A DNA stretch of 64,000 nucleotides from CAWEQW01 sp963811365 (GTDB lineage: Bacteria > Actinomycetota > Actinomycetes > Propionibacteriales > Nocardioidaceae). Both the position numbers and the translations under genes were made by a program. Every line of letters starts with the position of its first letter. Positions within the stretch are counted from its first letter, which is position 1. Under the pieces are notes generated by a model that was not told the DNA's origin, made no database searches, and saw nothing but the letters and a program-made list of their open reading frames with translations. The DNA is taken from assembly GCA_963811365.1 (NCBI GenBank), contig CAWEQW010000008.1, forward strand, positions 62,001 to 126,000. Direction: 5' to 3'. Positions 37,859-46,609 of the stretch are shown in pieces.

Positions 37859-38736
37859 GGACCACGACGCTGCACCGGACAACGCTGCGCTCGGAGACCA
37901 AGGAGGTGGTGATCGGCCACGACCGCCGGTTCTGCCTGATCGGCGAGCGGATCAACCCGACCGGTCGGCGGATCTTCCAGGAGCAGCTCCGGGCCGGTGA
38001 CATGTCGGCGATCGAGCGCGACGTCGTCGCACAGGTCGAGGGCGGCGCGGACGTGCTCGACGTGAACATGGGCGTGCCGCTCACCGACGAGCCGGAGCTG
38101 CTGGCCAAGGCGATCACGATGATCCAGGGCCTCACGGACCTGCCGATCTGCATCGACTCCTCCGTGGTGGAGGCGCTCGAGGCCGGGCTGTCGACCTACA
38201 GGGGCCGGGCGCTGGTGAACTCGGTGACGGCCGAGGACGACCGGATGGCCGCGATCCTGCCGCTGGTCAAGCGGTACGACGCCGCGGTGATCGCGCTGCC
38301 GAACGACGCCGAGGAGATCCCGATGGAGGCCGACCGGCGGCTCGAGCTGGTCGGGCACATCGTGGAGGTCGCCACCACGGAGTACGGCATCGCGGTCGAG
38401 GACATCGTGATCGACCCGCTCGCGATGCCGATCGGCGCCGACACCGCCGTGGTCCGCACCGTGCTCGAGACGATGCGCCGGATCCGCGCCGAGTACGGCC
38501 TGAACATGACCTGCGGGGCCTCGAACGTGTCGTTCGGCATGCCCGACCGGCACTCCCTCGGCGCGGCGTACCTCCCGATGGCGATGACCGCCGGGCTGAC
38601 CAGCGCGATCATGGACACCCGCACCCCCCAGATCGTCAGCGCCGTCAAGGCTGCCGACCTGCTGCTCGGCCACGACGAGTGGGGCGGCAGCTGGATCGCC
38701 GCGCATCGCAAGCGGCAACAGGCTGCCGTCACGTGA
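37855..38736 (+). CDS. Methyltetrahydrofolate:corrinoid methyltransferase (pterin-binding, MtrH/AcsE-like)
   Basis: 293 residues. A pterin-binding TIM barrel: LIGERINPTGRRIFQEQL, VEGGADVLDVNMGVPLTDE, ICIDSSVVEALEAGL, LVNSVTAEDDRM, EDIVIDPLAMPIG and MTCGASNVSFGMPDRHSL (the Asn near the end that contacts N5 of folate in AcsE/MetH). In this cluster it would run toward methyl-THF, taking the methyl group off methyl-corrinoid. This is the step that links demethylation to folate. Similar proteins in Desulfitobacterium (MtgA) do this for glycine betaine. Confidence 0.92.
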
Positions 38737-40706
38737 GCGACGAGGCCGGGGGCACGCGGCCCTCGGACGAGGACTCGGTCGCGCTGTGGGTCGAGGAGCT
38801 GCACCGTGAGGGGCTGATCGAGCCGCAGGAGCCGGAGCCCGAGCCGGGGGTCGTCGCGCCCACGCCGCACGAGGGCGCCGGACGCGTGCACCTGTCCTTC
38901 TCACCGTCGGGCCGGGAGGTGCGCGTGCCGCCGGGGGTCACGGTGTTCGACGCGGCCAGCTGGAACGGCATCGCGATCGACTCGACCTGCGGCGGCCACG
39001 GCACCTGCAAGAAGTGCAAGGTGCAGGTGCTGCGTGGCGACGTGCCCGCGTCCCGGCTCGACGAGCGGTCGTTCTCCACCGAGCAGCTGCGCGGCGGGTG
39101 GCGGCTGGCCTGCCTGGCGCAGGCCACGACGGACCTCGCCGTCGAGGTGCCGCCGCTGACCACCCGGCCCAAGGCGGCAACGGTCGGCGTCGGGCGACAG
39201 GTGATCCTGCGGCCGGCCGTCCAGAAGCGGTACGTCGAGCTCACCGAGGCGACGCTGGCCGACCAGCGTCCGGACCTCACCCGGCTGCTCGACGCCATCG
39301 ACGACCTCGAGCTAAGCCCCGACCTGCACGCGGTACGCGCCCTGGCGCGGGTGCTGCGGCCGGCCGACCACAAGGTGACCGCGGTGGTCGTCGACGAGGC
39401 GCTGGTCGACGTCGAGCCGGGCGACACCACCGGTCGCCGGCACGCCATCGCGTTCGACCTCGGCACCACCACGGTCGTGGCCACGCTCGTCGACGTCGGC
39501 ACCGGGACCCCGGTGGCGGTCGCGTCGATGCTCAACAAGCAGCAGCCCTTCGGCGCCGACGTGATCACCCGGATCAGTGCCACGATGATGGACCCCGAGG
39601 CGCTCCCCCGGCTCACGCAGCTCGCGCAGGACACCCTCGCCGAGCTCACCGAGCAGGTCCTTGCCGAGGGCGGCGTGCAGCCGTCGGAGGTCTACGAGGT
39701 GGCGCTCGCCGGCAACGCGACGATGACCGCGCTGGTGCTCGGCGTGGATCCCGAGCCGCTCGGGGTCGCTCCGTTCGTGATGTCCTCCGCCAGCCTGCCG
39801 ACGCTGATGGCCTCGGACCTCGGGCTGCGCCTGCACCCGCGGGCGCGGGCGCAGGTCTTCCCCTCGCTCGGGGCGTACGTCGGCGGGGACATCGTCGCCG
39901 GCATGCTGGCGACCGGGATGGACCGCGACAAGCGCGTGCGGCTGTTCATCGACGTCGGCACCAACTGCGAGATCGTGCTCAGCGACGGCGAAACGATCCT
40001 GGCCACCGCGGCCCCCGCCGGGCCGGCCTTCGAGGGCGGCGCGATCCGGTGCGGGATGCGCGCGGCCGACGGCGCGATCGAGGTGGTGCGGGTCGGCGAC
40101 GACGTGTCGCTGGAGGTGATCGGCGACATCGAGCCGCAGGGCCTGTGCGGCTCGGGACTCGTCGACGCGGTCGCCGAGCTGGTGCGGATCGGGCTGCTCG
40201 ACTCCTCCGGCCGGTTCGTCACCGAGGAGCAGGCCAAGGAGATCGCGCCGGGGCTCGCGGACCGGCTGACGACCGTGGGCTACGAGCGGGTCTTCGTGCT
40301 GCACCGACCGGACGGGGTCACCGAGCCGGCCGACACCGTGTACCTCTCCCAGCGCGACGTCCGTGAGCTGCAGTTCGCGAAGGCAGCCATCTCCACCGGG
40401 TGGACGCTGCTGCTCGAGCAGCTCGGGCTCGGCCACCGCGACGTCCAGCAGGTGCTGCTCGCCGGGTCGTTCGGCAGCTACCTGTCGCCGGCCGCCGCGG
40501 TGCGCATCGGGCTGGTGCCGAAGCTGCCGGTGCTGCGGATCGTCTCGGCGGGCAACGTCGCGGGCGAGGGCGCGAAGATGACGCTGCTGAGCACCCGCGA
40601 GCGCGCCGGCGCCCTCGCCCTGCTGAAGGAGGTGAGCTATGTCGAGCTCTCCGACCGCGCCGACTTCAACGACCGCTTCGTCGACCTGCTCTCCTTCCCC
40701 GGCTGA
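38733..40706 (+). CDS. 2Fe-2S/ASKHA reductive activator of corrinoid proteins (RACE/RamA-like, RACo type)
   Basis: 657 residues from GTG 38733 in a GTGA overlap with the methyltransferase. After an acidic N-terminus comes a ferredoxin domain with Cys86, Cys92, Cys95 (CGGHGTCKKC) and Cys127 (RLACLAQ), fitting one 2Fe-2S cluster. A middle and a C-terminal actin-like ATPase part follow (HAIAFDLGTTTVVATLVD, LFIDVGTNCEIVLSDGE, GLCGSGLVDAVAELV, LLAGSFGSYLSPAAAVRIGL). Such proteins use ATP to re-reduce cob(II)alamin that has lost its methyl cycle. Four ordered cysteines make it active-looking. In an aerobe the need for repair would be high. Confidence 0.93.
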   Translation: MSDEAGGTRPSDEDSVALWVEELHREGLIEPQEPEPEPGVVAPTPHEGAGRVHLSFSPSGREVRVPPGVTVFDAASWNGIAIDSTCGGHGTCKKCKVQVLRGDVPASRLDERSFSTEQLRGGWRLACLAQATTDLAVEVPPLTTRPKAATVGVGRQVILRPAVQKRYVELTEATLADQRPDLTRLLDAIDDLELSPDLHAVRALARVLRPADHKVTAVVVDEALVDVEPGDTTGRRHAIAFDLGTTTVVATLVDVGTGTPVAVASMLNKQQPFGADVITRISATMMDPEALPRLTQLAQDTLAELTEQVLAEGGVQPSEVYEVALAGNATMTALVLGVDPEPLGVAPFVMSSASLPTLMASDLGLRLHPRARAQVFPSLGAYVGGDIVAGMLATGMDRDKRVRLFIDVGTNCEIVLSDGETILATAAPAGPAFEGGAIRCGMRAADGAIEVVRVGDDVSLEVIGDIEPQGLCGSGLVDAVAELVRIGLLDSSGRFVTEEQAKEIAPGLADRLTTVGYERVFVLHRPDGVTEPADTVYLSQRDVRELQFAKAAISTGWTLLLEQLGLGHRDVQQVLLAGSFGSYLSPAAAVRIGLVPKLPVLRIVSAGNVAGEGAKMTLLSTRERAGALALLKEVSYVELSDRADFNDRFVDLLSFPG

Positions 40707-41298
40707 GCGGCGGGACCGGGTCGCGCTCGTCGCCTGTGGGGCGATCGCCCGGCCCTGCGCCGAGCTCGTCGCCCGGCACGGCTGGCCCGTCGACGTACAC
40801 CCGCTCCCGCCGCTGCTGCACAACGACCCGGCGCGGATCGCCGGGCAGGTCGAGCGGCTCGTCGACCGGCTCGCCCCGCGGTACGGCTCGGTCGCCGTCG
40901 GCTACGCCGACTGCGGGACGTACGGCGCGCTCGACGAGCTCTGCGCGCGCCGCGGGCTGCGCCGGCTGGCCGGGCTGCACTGCTACGACCTGTACGCCGG
41001 GGCCGACCGGATGCGGGCGATGTTCGAGGCGCAGCCGGGCACGTACGTGCTCACCGACTTCCTGGTCCGGTCGTTCGCGCGCACCGTGCTCGCCGAGCTC
41101 GGCCTCGACCGGCACCCCGAGCTCCGCGACGCCTACTTCGGCAACTACACGAGGGTCGTGTGGCTCGCCCAGCACCCCGACGACGAGCTGCGGGCGCTGG
41201 CCGACGAGGCGGCGCGCCGGATCGGGCTGCCGCTCGAGGCGGTGGACACCGGCCAGGTCGGGCTCGAGCGCGCCCTCGCGGACCTGCTCCCCCGCTGA
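40639..41298 (+). CDS. DUF1638 family protein
   Basis: 219 residues from ATG 40639, which follows a very strong AAGGAGGTGA site and overlaps the end of the activator gene by 68 bases. Core DUF1638 features: VALVACGAIARPCAEL, DVHPLPPLLHNDPARI, VAVGYADCGTYGALDELC, GLHCYDLYAG and TDFLVRSFARTVL, with conserved Cys and His residues that could hold a metal or cofactor. The family is repeatedly found with MttB-type methyltransferase genes but has no proven role. Ser/Thr/Pro-rich residues before about 22 may be extra sequence from the overlap. Confidence 0.85.
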   Translation: MSSSPTAPTSTTASSTCSPSPAERRDRVALVACGAIARPCAELVARHGWPVDVHPLPPLLHNDPARIAGQVERLVDRLAPRYGSVAVGYADCGTYGALDELCARRGLRRLAGLHCYDLYAGADRMRAMFEAQPGTYVLTDFLVRSFARTVLAELGLDRHPELRDAYFGNYTRVVWLAQHPDDELRALADEAARRIGLPLEAVDTGQVGLERALADLLPR

Positions 41299-41314
41299 CA
41301 CCGCCGCTCGGCGC

Positions 41315-42181
41315 TCAGGCGACGGGCATGAGGCGGGCGAGGTAGGCGCGCCGCCACGTCTCGGTCTCCGCGACCTGGTTGAACGTGAAGACGTGCAGGC
41401 CGGTGACCAGCGCCTCGGGACGCGACAGCGCCGGCGCGCAGCGCTCGAGGAACCGCTCCCCGGTGAAGCCGCCGGGCGCGGCGAGCCTGGCGAACGTGCC
41501 CTTGTGCTTGACCAGGAACCGCGTCGAGTCGCCGACCCCGATCTTGGTGGCCATGCTGAGCAGCTTGGTGCGCTCGACGGGACCCGGGATGCCCAGCAGC
41601 ATCGGCATCGTGATGCCGCGGGTGCGCATCCGGTTCACCCAGGACTCGATGGTGCCCGGGTCGAAGTTCAGGTTGCTGACGACGTGCGTGGCGTACCTTC
41701 GCTTGTCCCACATCGACTGGATCGTCACGTCGTCGCTGATCGTCGGGTGCGACTCGGGGTAGCCGGTGATCCCGACCTCCGGGAACGGGCGGCCGAGCGC
41801 GTCGAGGTCCTCGAGCAGGTCGAGGGCACCGGTGTAGTCGCCGGCCGGCGGGTCCTGGTCGCCGGCGGGCACGAAGACGGCGCGCACCCCCGCGGCGCTC
41901 ATCCTGGCGCAGACCTCGGCGAGCTCGGACCGCCCGCTGACCATCCGCGCCGCGAGGTGCGGCACCGCCTGGTAGCCGTGGCCGGCGAGCCGCTCGGTCA
42001 GGGCCAGCGTGGGCTCGAGCCCCTTGGCCGGCGAGGCGGTCACCGTGACGGTGACGTCGGTCGGCACGGCGGCGAGCAGCTTGTCCTCGATCGTGGCGGT
42101 GGGAAGGACCTCGTAGCGGGCCGAGGCGAGCAGCCCGGCCACGAACGCTCCCTGCTGCTTGTTGCGCATGGTGCAACTCAT
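41315..42181 (-). CDS. Methylenetetrahydrofolate reductase-like protein (MetF family)
   Basis: 288 residues from ATG 42181, or 284 from ATG 42169. A divergent MetF barrel: VTVTASPAKGLEPTLALTERL, VPHLAARMV, VFVPAGDQDPPAGDY, VGITGYPESHPTIS (the usual YPEGHP site), VSNLNFDPGTIESWV and MLLGIPGPVERTKL. Assigned role: oxidising methyl-THF from the corrinoid system to methylene-THF, the reverse of the biosynthetic direction. The spot convergent with the DUF1638 gene and the two operator-like motifs at its start tie it to the island. A biosynthetic MetF elsewhere in the genome would support that specialisation. Confidence 0.85.
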   Translation of the reverse strand: MSCTMRNKQQGAFVAGLLASARYEVLPTATIEDKLLAAVPTDVTVTVTASPAKGLEPTLALTERLAGHGYQAVPHLAARMVSGRSELAEVCARMSAAGVRAVFVPAGDQDPPAGDYTGALDLLEDLDALGRPFPEVGITGYPESHPTISDDVTIQSMWDKRRYATHVVSNLNFDPGTIESWVNRMRTRGITMPMLLGIPGPVERTKLLSMATKIGVGDSTRFLVKHKGTFARLAAPGGFTGERFLERCAPALSRPEALVTGLHVFTFNQVAETETWRRAYLARLMPVA

Positions 42182-42190
42182 TTCACGATA
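42161..42190. promoter_or_regulatory. Composite operator-like region at the metF start
   Basis: GTTGCG-CATGG-TGCAAC (42161-42177) matches the betaine-island palindrome with one mismatch and overlaps the possible ATG at 42169. TTTCACGATA (42181-42190) matches the mttB-iclR palindrome arm TTCCACGATA with one mismatch. Two different operator types within 30 bases suggest dual IclR control, though the overlap with coding sequence leaves room for chance. Confidence 0.45.
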
Positions 42191-42234
42191 CGCACTGACT
42201 GACGTCCGAGCGTAGCGCCGAGCGCCCGGCTTTG

Positions 42235-42849
42235 TCAGGCCTGCGCCGCGGAGTCCTCGACCGGACCCTGCTCGGCCGCGCCCGCGTCGGCCCGGCCGTC
42301 GGGCGGCAGCGACCACAGCACCACCAGCGCGCCGACCAGCAGCCCGACCGGCCAGGCGAGGTACGCCGTCCAGGACGCCACGTCGAGCTGCACCGGGACG
42401 AGCGCGCCCGGCGGCGCGGTGCGGAGCACGGTCTGCGGGTCGGCCGGGCCGAGGACCCGCCCGGTCCACAGCATCGCCGCGGCGGCGACCACGGCACCGG
42501 GCAGCAGCAGCAGGACCACGCCGACCACCTCCGACCTGCGCCACCACACCAGCGCGCCTCCGGCGACGAAGCCGGCGAGCACCGCGATCACGGCGTACCA
42601 CCCGTCGGTCGCGAACCGCTTCGCCAGCTCGAGCTCGTTCATCGAGCCCCCGCTGCCGCGCACCTTGGTGAACACCGCCGGCTCGACCAGCAGCCACCAG
42701 AGCACGCCGCAGAGCACGCCGAGCAGCAGGAGCCCGCCGAGAACCACTCCGGCGACCGCGAGCGGCGAGGCGCTCCGGCCCGGGGTCGGGCCGCGGTCCG
42801 GCTCGACGTCGCGGGCGGGCTCCTGCCGCGTGCCGGGCAGGTCGGTCAT
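42235..42849 (-). CDS. Hypothetical membrane protein (four helices)
   Basis: 204 residues from ATG 42849 in an ATGA overlap with dnaE. After a Pro/Asp-rich start, hydrophobic segments lie at about residues 30-52, 82-100, 106-128 and 160-182 (for example VLGGLLLLGVLCGVLWWLL). A short loop ELELAKRFATDGWYAVIAV resembles small actinobacterial membrane proteins of the DUF2567 style, but I would not insist on that. Co-transcribed downstream of dnaE; role unknown. Confidence 0.75.
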   Translation of the reverse strand: MTDLPGTRQEPARDVEPDRGPTPGRSASPLAVAGVVLGGLLLLGVLCGVLWWLLVEPAVFTKVRGSGGSMNELELAKRFATDGWYAVIAVLAGFVAGGALVWWRRSEVVGVVLLLLPGAVVAAAAMLWTGRVLGPADPQTVLRTAPPGALVPVQLDVASWTAYLAWPVGLLVGALVVLWSLPPDGRADAGAAEQGPVEDSAAQA

Positions 42850-45800
42850 GCGCCGACCAGGCAGTGCGGACCGAGCAGCGCCTTCAGGTCGGCGAACAGC
42901 GCCGGTGTCGGGGTGACCCGGAGCCGGTCGTCGAGCTTGAGCACGGTCGTGGAGTTCTTGGTCATCAGGCGCAACCGTACTTCGGCCACCCCGGGATGCG
43001 TGCCGAGAACGTCCTTGAGCTGGTCGACGACCGGCGGGGTGCAGCGCGTGGACGGCAGGCTGATCGTCACCGGACCGGACGGTCCGTCCGTCAGGTCCGG
43101 GATGCTCACCTCCTGGCCGTGGAGCTCCGGCTGGTCCTTCGAGCGCGACAGCCGACCCTTCACGGTGATGATCGCGTCCTCGGTGAGCAGGGTGCTCGCG
43201 AGCTGGTAGGCCGAGGGGAACAGCAGCACGTCGACACCGCCCTCGAGGTCCTCCAGGGTGACCATCGCCCAGGCGTCGCCGCGTTTGGTGATCTTCCGCT
43301 GCACCGAGGTCACCAGCCCCGAGATCGTCACCGTGGACCCGTCGGGCCGCTCCTCGTCGAGCAGCAGCTGGCCGATCGTGCAGTCCGTGCCGTTGGACAG
43401 GATGTGCTCGAGCCCCATCAGCGGGTGGTCGGAGACGTAGAGGCCGAGCATGTCCCGCTCGTGGCCGAGCAGCGTCTGCTTGTCCCAGTCGTCGATGTCG
43501 GGCACCGCGATCGAGACCCCGAACCCGCCGCCCTCGTCGTCGTCGAGCCCGCCGAACAGCGAGTCCTGGCCGATCGCCTGGTTGCGCTTGATGTCGACGT
43601 ACTGGTCGACCGCGAGCTCGTGGATGGTGACCAGCGCACGGCGCCGATGACCCAGCGAGTCGAACGCTCCGGCCTTGACCAGCGACTCCACCACGCGCTT
43701 GTTGCAGACCAGCGGCGGCACCTTCTCCATGAAGTCCCCGAAGTCGGTGTAGCGGCCCTTCTCCCGCCGGGCCGAGACGATCCCGTCCACGACGTTCTGG
43801 CCGACGTTGCGGATCGCGGACAGCCCGAACCGGATGTCCGCACCGACCGGGGTGAAGGTCGACTCGGACTCGTTGACGTCCGGGGGGAGCACCTTGATCC
43901 TCATCCGGCGGCACTCGTTGAGGTAGATCGCCATCTTGTCCTTGTCGTCCTTCACCGACGTCAGGACGGCGGCCATGTACTCGGCCGGGTAGTTGGCCTT
44001 GAGGTAGGCCGTCCAGTAGGACACCAGGCCGTACGCCGCGGAGTGCGCCTTGTTGAACGCGTAGTCGGAGAACGGCAGCAGGATGTCCCACAGCGTCGTC
44101 ACCGCGTCCATGGAGTAGCCGCGCTCGGTCATCCCCGCCGAGAAGGTCTCGAGCTGCTTGTCCAGCTCGGCCTTCTTCTTCTTCCCCATCGCCCGCCGGA
44201 GCAGGTCCGCCTGTCCCAGCGAGTAGCCCGCGAGCTTCTGGGCGATCGCCATGACCTGCTCCTGGTAGACGATCAGGCCGTAGGTCTCCCCCAGGATGTC
44301 CTTGAGCGGGTCGGCCAGCTCCGGGTGGATCGGCGTGACCTCCTCGCGGCCGTTCTTGCGCCGGGCGTACTTGTTGTGGGAGTCGGCGCCCATCGGGCCG
44401 GGCCGGTACAGCGCGCCGACCGCGGAGATGTCCTCGAAGGTGTCCGGGCGCATGCTGCGCAGCAGCGCGCGCATCGGGCCGCCGTCGAGCTGGAAGACAC
44501 CGAGGGTGTCGCCGCGGGAGAGCAGCGAGAAGGCGGCCGGGTCGTCGAGCGAGAGGTCCTCGAGCACCACCTTCTCCTGGCGGTTGCGCTCGATGTTGAC
44601 CAGCGCGTCGTCGAGGATCGTCAGGTTGCGCAGGCCCAGGAAGTCCATCTTGATCAGGCCGAGGCGCTCGCAGGTCGGGTAGTCGAACTGCGTGATGATC
44701 GCGCCGTCCTGCTCCCGGCGCATGACCGGGATGACCTCCTGGAGCGGGGCGCTGGACATGATCACGCCGGCGGCGTGCACCCCCCACTGGCGCTTGAGGC
44801 CCTCGATGCCGATGGCCGTGTCGACGACCGTCTTCACGTCGGTGTCGGCCTCGTAGAGGGAGCGGAACTCGCCGCCCTCGCCGTAGCGGGCGTGCTGGGA
44901 GTCGAAGATCTCCTTGAGCGGGACGTCCTTGCCCATCACGGCGGCCGGCATGGCCTTGGTGATCCGGTCGCCCATCGCGAACGGGTAGCCGAGGATCCGT
45001 GAGGAGTCCTTGACGGCCTGCTTGGCCTTGATGGTGCCGTAGGTGACGATCATCGACACCCGGTCGTCGCCGTACTTCTCGGTGACGTAGCGGATCACCT
45101 CACCGCGCCGGCGCTCGTCGAAGTCGATGTCGAAGTCGGGCATCGACACGCGGTCGGGGTTCAGGAAGCGTTCGAAGATCAGGCCGTGCTCGAGGGGGTC
45201 GAGGTCGGTGATCCGCATGGCGTACGCCGCCATGGAACCCGCGCCGGACCCCCGACCGGGACCGACCCGGATGCCGTTGCTCTTGGCCCAGTTGATGAAG
45301 TCGGCCACCACCAGGAAGTAGCCGGGGAAGCCCATCTGGGTGATGACGCCGATCTCGAAGTCGGCCTGCCGGCGGACCGGGTCGGGGATCCCGTCGGGGT
45401 AGCGGAACCGCAGCCCCTTCTCGACCTCCTTGACGAACCAGGAGTCCTCGGTCTCCCCCTCCGGGACCGGGAACCGGGGCATGTAGTTGGCCGACTCGTC
45501 GAACTCGACCTCGCAGCGCTCGGCGATCAGCAGCGTGTTGTCGCAGGCCTCGGGCAGCCCGTGGGTCTCCCCCCACAGCCGACGCATCTCCGCCGGCGAC
45601 TTGATGTAGTAGCTGTCCCCGTCGAACTTGAACCGCTTGGGGTCGGCCATCGTGCTGCCGGAGGACACGCACAGGAGGTGCTCGTGGGCCGCCGCGTCGC
45701 CGGGGTTGGTGTAGTGCGAGTCGTTGGTCGCGACCGGTGGGATGCCGAGGTCCTTGGACAGCCGCAGCAGGCCGTCGCGCACCCGCGTCTCGATGGACAG

Positions 45801-46394
45801 GCCGTGGTCCATCAGCTCGAGGAAGAAGCTGTCGCGCCCGAAGATGTCCTGGAACTCCGCCGCCGAGGCGCGGGCCTTCTCGTAGTCGCCGATGCGCAGC
45901 CAGGTCTGGATCTCCCCGGACGGGCAGCCGGTGGTGGCGATCAGGCCGTCGGCGTGCTCGGCCAGCAGCTCCCGGTCGGCCCGCGGCTTGTAGAAGAAGC
46001 CCTCGATCGACGAGCGCGAGGAGAGCTTGAACAGGTTGTGCATCCCGGCGGTGGTCTCGGCCAGGAGCGTCATGTGCGTGTAGGCGCCCGACCCGGAGAC
46101 GTCGTCGTCGCCGCCGTTGTTCCACCGGACCCGCTTGCGCTCGAAGCGGGAGGTGTCCGGCGTGAGGTAGGACTCCATGCCGATGATCGGCTTGATGCCG
46201 GCGGCCCTGGCCTTGGAGTAGAAGTCGAAGGCCCCGAACACGTTGCCGTGGTCGGTCATCGCGATCGCGTCCATGCCGAGCTCGGCGGTCCGCGCGAACA
46301 TGTCTGCGAGTCGCGCCGCCCCGTCGAGCATGGAGTACTCGGTGTGGACGTGCAGGTGGACGAACGAGTCGCTCGACCCGGACCCGGCTGACAT
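42846..46394 (-). CDS. dnaE: DNA polymerase III alpha subunit
   Basis: 1182 residues from ATG 46394 with GGAAGGGG upstream. The N-terminal PHP domain shows FVHLHVHTEYSMLDGAARL and AMTDHGNVFGAFDFY. The catalytic palm carries the Asp pair in VSMPDFDIDFDERRR and GPGRGSGAGSMAAY; helix-hairpin-helix and OB (TVTISGLVTSVQRKITKRGD) regions follow. Length and domain order match actinobacterial DnaE1, the replicative polymerase. The 215 bases upstream (46395-46609) hold no gene and presumably its promoter. Confidence 0.97.
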   Translation of the reverse strand: MSAGSGSSDSFVHLHVHTEYSMLDGAARLADMFARTAELGMDAIAMTDHGNVFGAFDFYSKARAAGIKPIIGMESYLTPDTSRFERKRVRWNNGGDDDVSGSGAYTHMTLLAETTAGMHNLFKLSSRSSIEGFFYKPRADRELLAEHADGLIATTGCPSGEIQTWLRIGDYEKARASAAEFQDIFGRDSFFLELMDHGLSIETRVRDGLLRLSKDLGIPPVATNDSHYTNPGDAAAHEHLLCVSSGSTMADPKRFKFDGDSYYIKSPAEMRRLWGETHGLPEACDNTLLIAERCEVEFDESANYMPRFPVPEGETEDSWFVKEVEKGLRFRYPDGIPDPVRRQADFEIGVITQMGFPGYFLVVADFINWAKSNGIRVGPGRGSGAGSMAAYAMRITDLDPLEHGLIFERFLNPDRVSMPDFDIDFDERRRGEVIRYVTEKYGDDRVSMIVTYGTIKAKQAVKDSSRILGYPFAMGDRITKAMPAAVMGKDVPLKEIFDSQHARYGEGGEFRSLYEADTDVKTVVDTAIGIEGLKRQWGVHAAGVIMSSAPLQEVIPVMRREQDGAIITQFDYPTCERLGLIKMDFLGLRNLTILDDALVNIERNRQEKVVLEDLSLDDPAAFSLLSRGDTLGVFQLDGGPMRALLRSMRPDTFEDISAVGALYRPGPMGADSHNKYARRKNGREEVTPIHPELADPLKDILGETYGLIVYQEQVMAIAQKLAGYSLGQADLLRRAMGKKKKAELDKQLETFSAGMTERGYSMDAVTTLWDILLPFSDYAFNKAHSAAYGLVSYWTAYLKANYPAEYMAAVLTSVKDDKDKMAIYLNECRRMRIKVLPPDVNESESTFTPVGADIRFGLSAIRNVGQNVVDGIVSARREKGRYTDFGDFMEKVPPLVCNKRVVESLVKAGAFDSLGHRRRALVTIHELAVDQYVDIKRNQAIGQDSLFGGLDDDEGGGFGVSIAVPDIDDWDKQTLLGHERDMLGLYVSDHPLMGLEHILSNGTDCTIGQLLLDEERPDGSTVTISGLVTSVQRKITKRGDAWAMVTLEDLEGGVDVLLFPSAYQLASTLLTEDAIITVKGRLSRSKDQPELHGQEVSIPDLTDGPSGPVTISLPSTRCTPPVVDQLKDVLGTHPGVAEVRLRLMTKNSTTVLKLDDRLRVTPTPALFADLKALLGPHCLVGA

Positions 46395-46609
46395 CGGCGA
46401 GGTCGCCCCTTCCTGAACTTCTCGGCCATCCCGGACGGACGCCGTCGTGCTGCACGGGACCGCACGACGAACCCCGGCCGAGCGGAGCGCGACCGGTCGT
46501 CTGTGGGGAAGGCGGCCAGCCTACGGCACCCGGAGGAGCCGATCGCGCCAACCCGCCCAGCGGACCCGGCAGTCATGCTGCCACCGGCCACCGACGGTTG
46601 CGGACCGGC

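Noticed and set aside
42864..45002. 712-residue open frame antisense to dnaE
   Set aside because: Same shadow effect; dnaE is intact and conserved.
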